The notes beneath the pieces are model-generated. The model saw only the letters and a program-made list of their open reading frames with translations. It made no database searches and was not told the origin of the DNA. The position numbers were made by a program, and so were the translations under genes. Positions 13,160 through 16,505 of a stretch of DNA of 16,505 bases are shown in pieces. The stretch covers positions 1 through 16,505 of the forward strand of contig JAHINX010000012.1 of NCBI GenBank assembly GCA_018895765.1, in the 5' to 3' direction. Origin of the DNA: Patescibacteria group bacterium. Its GTDB lineage: Bacteria > Patescibacteriota > Patescibacteriia > GCA-002772895. Numbering within the stretch: the stretch's first letter is position 1; every line of letters starts with the position of its first letter.

Positions 13160-15139
13160 ATGAATATATCAGAACTCTCTAGAAAATTAAAGATAGACCC
13201 TAATCGTCTGCGCGGAATGCTTCCGCAGATGGGTTTTGATGTTGGTAGAAAAGCTATAAAGATGGACGACAGAACGGCTCGTCATATTATAAATAATTGG
13301 CGCACTCTTTTCCGCGAATGGGAACTGGAATATGTAAAGAAAGAGGAAGAGGAAGAAAAACCGGAAATTGCGCCTGAGGAGAGAAAAGAAATAAGAATCC
13401 CAAAAATAATTACTGTAAGAGAATTTGCGAATAGGATAGATACGCCTGTTAATACTTTAATGAAGATACTGATGAAAAACGGTATTTTGGCATCCTTGAA
13501 TGACAAGATTGATTTTGATTCTGCTATGATTATCGGGGACGACCTTGGTTGGCAGGTTTTGCCTTTAGACGAAGATGCGAACTTGGAGTCGGGAAGTGAA
13601 GAAACTATCCGCGAGACAATTAGAAAAAGCGGAACCACTATTCCAAGACCACCGGTTATAGTTGTTATGGGGCATGTTGATCATGGAAAAACAAAAATTT
13701 TGGATGCAATACGTAGTACAAACGTTATGGGGGGCGAAGCCGGCGGGATCACGCAGCATATCGGAGCATATGAGGTGGAAAAAAATGGCAGGAATATAAC
13801 ATTTATAGATACTCCGGGGCATGAGGCTTTTACAGCAATGCGTTCCCGTGGCGCAAAAATTGCTGATATTGCGATTGTTGTCGTTGCCGCTGACGATGGT
13901 GTCCAGCCTCAGACGCGCGAAGTAATAGATATTGTAAACGCAGCCAAATTGCCTTTTGTTGTTGCTATAAATAAAATAGATAAAGAGTCTGCTGATTTGG
14001 AGCGGGTTAAACGGGAGCTTGCGGAATTAAATTTAATTCCTGAAGATTGGGGCGGAAAAACTATTTGCGTACCAGTTTCAGCGAAAATGGGCAAGGGCAT
14101 TGATGACTTATTGGAAACGCTTTTACTTGTGGCGGATATGCAAAAAGAAGACCTTGTTGCTGATCCAAAAGGAGATGTTGTGGCAAGCGTTATAGAATCG
14201 CATATAGATAAACTAAAAGGTGTCCTTTCCACCGTTCTTGTTCAAAACGGAACGCTGAAAATAAATGATTATTTAAAAATAGGCAACGTCCTGTATGGCA
14301 GAGTGCGTTCTATGGAAAATTGGAAAAGTGAAAAATTGAATGAAGCGGGGCCCTCGGTGCCAGTCCGTGTTTTAGGATTAAAGCTTGCACCTGAAGTGGG
14401 CGATGTCCTACTTGCTGTAGAAAATTTAAAAGGACTGGAGAAGGATGTAAAACGTCAAGAATCCGGCCGGCCGTTTGATATTGTGTATGAAAAAAATAAA
14501 TCTGAAGATAATACAGGAAAAGATATCTTAAAAATTATTCTAAAAACAGATGTTTTGGGTTCTGCCGAGGCCTTACTCGGTTCTTTGGAGCAATTCAAAC
14601 ATTCGAAAGTGGGTATAAAAGTTATTCATAGTGGATTGGGGAATATCACGGAAGCAGACATTGACCGCGCGCTTTCAGCAGAAGCAATTATTTATGGATT
14701 CAATGTCCGCATAGATTCTAAAATGGAAGAAATAGCACGGGAAAAAAATGTAGAAATAGAAGCATATCAAATAATTTATGATTTATTAGATTCGGTAAAA
14801 GCTCGTCTTGAGAAAAAATTAGAAAATGAAATAAAAAGAATTGATTATGGCAAATTAAAGATATTGGCAATATTCAAGCGCGATAAAGACGAGCAGATTG
14901 TCGGCGGAAAAGTGCTTGAAGGAAAAGTGGTATCTGATTCAAAATTTGATTTAATGCGCCAGAATGTTAAAATTGGAAAAGGAGAAATAAGCCAGCTCCA
15001 ATCAGGCAAACAAGACGTGAGAGAGTCCGTTAGCCCCAATGAATGCGGTATGAAAACAAAAATTGGACATGAAATTCACGAGGGTGATATACTGCTTATA
15101 TATAAAGAGGAGTTTGAGAAAGTAAAAATAGAAATGTAA
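13160..15139 (+). CDS. infB: Translation initiation factor IF-2
   Basis: 659 residues; GTPase that places fMet-tRNA on the 30S subunit and promotes subunit joining. Two small IF2_N-type modules occur, at about 1-50 ([19 protein letters not shown]) and 83-136 ([20 protein letters not shown] ending near GWQVLPLDE). They are joined by an acidic Glu-rich stretch. G-domain: G1 GHVDHGKT from residue 171, DTPGH from 217, NKID at 271-274, and SAK in [10 protein letters not shown]. Domain II with [24 protein letters not shown] follows, then domains III and IV. The very long N-terminal region of many bacterial IF-2 proteins is missing, giving a compact form. No SD precedes the ATG. It leads an operon with trxA 19 bases downstream. 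Confidence 0.97.
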   Translation: MNISELSRKLKIDPNRLRGMLPQMGFDVGRKAIKMDDRTARHIINNWRTLFREWELEYVKKEEEEEKPEIAPEERKEIRIPKIITVREFANRIDTPVNTLMKILMKNGILASLNDKIDFDSAMIIGDDLGWQVLPLDEDANLESGSEETIRETIRKSGTTIPRPPVIVVMGHVDHGKTKILDAIRSTNVMGGEAGGITQHIGAYEVEKNGRNITFIDTPGHEAFTAMRSRGAKIADIAIVVVAADDGVQPQTREVIDIVNAAKLPFVVAINKIDKESADLERVKRELAELNLIPEDWGGKTICVPVSAKMGKGIDDLLETLLLVADMQKEDLVADPKGDVVASVIESHIDKLKGVLSTVLVQNGTLKINDYLKIGNVLYGRVRSMENWKSEKLNEAGPSVPVRVLGLKLAPEVGDVLLAVENLKGLEKDVKRQESGRPFDIVYEKNKSEDNTGKDILKIILKTDVLGSAEALLGSLEQFKHSKVGIKVIHSGLGNITEADIDRALSAEAIIYGFNVRIDSKMEEIAREKNVEIEAYQIIYDLLDSVKARLEKKLENEIKRIDYGKLKILAIFKRDKDEQIVGGKVLEGKVVSDSKFDLMRQNVKIGKGEISQLQSGKQDVRESVSPNECGMKTKIGHEIHEGDILLIYKEEFEKVKIEM

Positions 15140-15158
15140 TTTATAAAAATTTGAATTT

Positions 15159-15479
15159 ATGTCTAAAGAGCTTACAACAAAAAATTTTAAACGTGAAGTT
15201 TTGGAGGCTACGAGGCCGGTTTTTGTTGATTTTTATGCCGAATGGTGCGGACCGTGCAAGATGATGTCACCGATTATTGATGAAATTGCGGAAGAAATGA
15301 AAAAAGAACTAAAGGTTTTCAAGGTTAATATTGAGAAGGAAGACGGTTTGGCCGGAAAATACGGAGTAATGTCTATACCGACTTTTCTAATTTTTAAAAA
15401 AGGTAAAATTGTAGAACAGGTGATGGGAGCGATGGATAAGAAAAAACTATTAAAAGTAATTGAAAAAGCAATCAAATAA
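15159..15479 (+). CDS. trxA: Thioredoxin
   Basis: 106 residues, the standard size. The redox site WCGPC has Cys30 and Cys33, in the context FVDFYAEWCGPCKMMSPIIDE. The cis-proline loop SIPTF has Pro74. FLIFKKGKIVEQVMGA matches the C-terminal strand and the Gly-rich turn of thioredoxins. No signal peptide, so a cytosolic disulfide reductant. It stands between infB (19 bases) and trxB (2 bases) and is almost surely reduced by the product of the latter. No SD is visible. Confidence 0.96.
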   Translation: MSKELTTKNFKREVLEATRPVFVDFYAEWCGPCKMMSPIIDEIAEEMKKELKVFKVNIEKEDGLAGKYGVMSIPTFLIFKKGKIVEQVMGAMDKKKLLKVIEKAIK

Positions 15480-15481
15480 AT

Positions 15482-16399
15482 ATGACTCATAACGTCATAA
15501 TCATCGGCTCCGGACCGGCAGGTCTTACGGCGGCCATCTATACATCAAGAGCTAATTTAGCTCCTGTTTTGTTTGAGGGCGCGCTTCCGGGCGGACCTTT
15601 GATGACAACGACGGTGATAGAAAATTATCCCGGTTTTCCTGAAGGGATTGACGGGCCTGATTTAATCATGAGAATGAGAAAGCAGGCAGAGAATTTTGGA
15701 ACAAAAATAATTTCAAAAAATATTACAAAAGTTGATTTTAGTAAAAGGCCTTTTAAGGTTTGGGCGGAGACGGAAAAATATGAAGCAAACGCGATAATAA
15801 TCGCAACCGGCACAGAAGCGCGGATGGTTGGATTGGATTCGGAAAAGCGCCTTTCCGGCAAAGGCATTTCTTACTGTGCCACCTGCGATGGCCCGTTGTT
15901 TAAAAATAAAAAAATAATTGTTGTGGGGGGCGGAGATGCCGCAATGGAAGAAGCGCTTTTTCTTTCAAAGTTTGCGGAAAGTGTAACAATTATAAACCGC
16001 AGTGAAAAATTTAAGGCCTCGGATATTATGTATGATAGAGCCAAAAAGAATCCAAAAATAAAATGGCTCCCAAATACTGAAGTAAAAGATTTTATTGGTG
16101 AAACTCGTTTAGAAAAAGTTAAACTTGTAAATAATAAGACAAAAAAAGAAAATGAAATTGAGGCGCAAGGCGCATTTATTGCAATTGGCAGAGTCCCTAA
16201 CACAAAAATGTTTGCAGAAAAGTTAAAAATGGATAAGGGATATATTGTCACAGAACCGGACAGTGCAAAAACAAGCGTTCCCGGTGTGTTTGCGGCCGGC
16301 GATGCAAGCGAATGGCATTATTGGCAAGCCATAACTGCCGCTGGCAAGGGGTGTATGGCGGCGAAAAACGCAGAACGATTTTTGGATGAAATGGAATAA
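15482..16399 (+). CDS. trxB: Thioredoxin reductase (flavoprotein) with an altered NAD(P)H-binding motif
   Basis: 305 residues of the low-molecular-weight thioredoxin reductase family. FAD motif GSGPAG at 9-14; redox pair YCATCDGP with Cys132 and Cys135; second Rossmann motif GGGDAAMEEA at 149-158; FAD-binding GVFAAGDAS at 268-276. In the usual enzyme the second site carries HRRxxFRA, whose arginines hold the 2'-phosphate of NADPH. Here the segment is NRSEKFKAS (172-180): only one Arg is kept, with Ser and Lys at the other positions. The RQAITAAG motif near the end is WQAITAAG (Trp281). The electron donor may thus be NADH or another reductant. It starts 2 bases after the trxA stop, without an SD, and is followed by a terminator. 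Confidence 0.95.
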   Translation: MTHNVIIIGSGPAGLTAAIYTSRANLAPVLFEGALPGGPLMTTTVIENYPGFPEGIDGPDLIMRMRKQAENFGTKIISKNITKVDFSKRPFKVWAETEKYEANAIIIATGTEARMVGLDSEKRLSGKGISYCATCDGPLFKNKKIIVVGGGDAAMEEALFLSKFAESVTIINRSEKFKASDIMYDRAKKNPKIKWLPNTEVKDFIGETRLEKVKLVNNKTKKENEIEAQGAFIAIGRVPNTKMFAEKLKMDKGYIVTEPDSAKTSVPGVFAAGDASEWHYWQAITAAGKGCMAAKNAERFLDEME

Positions 16400-16421
16400 T
16401 TTATTTTTTTCATTGTTTGGT

Positions 16422-16452
16422 AAAAATACTCGCATTTGCAGAGTATTTTTTA
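16422..16452 (+). terminator. Terminator of the infB-trxA-trxB operon
   Basis: AAAAATACTC (16422-16431) pairs with GAGTATTTTT (16441-16450) across a 9-base loop, followed by further T. The A-run on the left would allow - strand function too. Confidence 0.82.
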
Positions 16453-16456
16453 TTTG

Positions 16457-16465
16457 TGGTAAAAT
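16457..16465 (+). promoter_or_regulatory. Possible extended -10 promoter for a gene at the right edge
   Basis: TGGTAAAAT fits TGnTAnnnT. The start site would be near 16472, about 20 bases before an ATG at 16493. The -35 region overlaps the terminator stem. Confidence 0.35.
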
Positions 16466-16492
16466 TAGTTATTAATAATTAAATAATTTAAT

Positions 16493-16505
16493 ATGAGTTT
16501 AAAAG
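16493..16505 (+). CDS. Possible start of a gene running off the right edge
   Basis: An ATG at 16493 followed by AGT TTA AAA opens a frame beginning M-S-L-K that leaves the window. The support is its position after a terminator and an extended -10. No SD, and too little sequence to identify. Confidence 0.3.

Overview
This window looks like chromosome from a Candidate Phyla Radiation (Patescibacteria) bacterium, perhaps near Falkowbacteria, Magasanikbacteria or Kuenenbacteria. That placement is an inference. It rests on moderately AT-rich core genes, a short prolyl-tRNA synthetase with a Cys4 ribbon where the usual editing insert would be, a compact IF-2, many starts without a Shine-Dalgarno, purine salvage instead of de novo genes, and short word-like repeats between and inside genes. 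TGA is read as stop (for example at 6770-6772), so this is not one of the CPR lineages that recoded UGA.

Layout. Positions 1-3494 (+): a 5'-truncated gene whose C-terminal half has a beta-barrel-like residue pattern, then a large Cys/Asp-rich lipoprotein with MopE-type metal-binding motifs and Dictyostelium-type repeats. This block appears richer in G+C than the rest and is probably accessory. A bidirectional terminator (3517-3549) separates it from mtnP and apt (-), which convert methylthioadenosine to adenine and then AMP. Next come proS and a 100-residue unknown (+), and a monocistronic HEFGH zinc peptidase (+) with its own promoter and terminator. Facing these is the - strand series rny, ymdB, hup (RNase Y, YmdB phosphodiesterase, HU-like protein). 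A divergent promoter pair at 12024-12085 drives rny to the left. To the right it drives a very small self-contained unit with a strong SD, a 26-codon ORF and a terminator. Then truB (-) and infB (+) diverge from a palindrome-rich spacer, and infB continues into trxA and trxB. The start of another gene may lie at the right edge.

Most of the named genes form a translation, RNA-turnover and redox housekeeping set. The unusual signals are: (i) degenerate 7-8 bp tandem repeats that begin at or beside the stop codons of ymdB, rny and truB; (ii) repeat-like DNA inside proS and truB that is translated in frame; (iii) the 26-codon unit opposite rny; (iv) a palindrome cluster in the infB leader; (v) a thioredoxin reductase lacking most of the usual NADPH 2'-phosphate-binding motif; and (vi) the Cys-rich lipoprotein and its partner at the left end. 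No tRNA, rRNA, CRISPR array, transposase or IS ends were seen.
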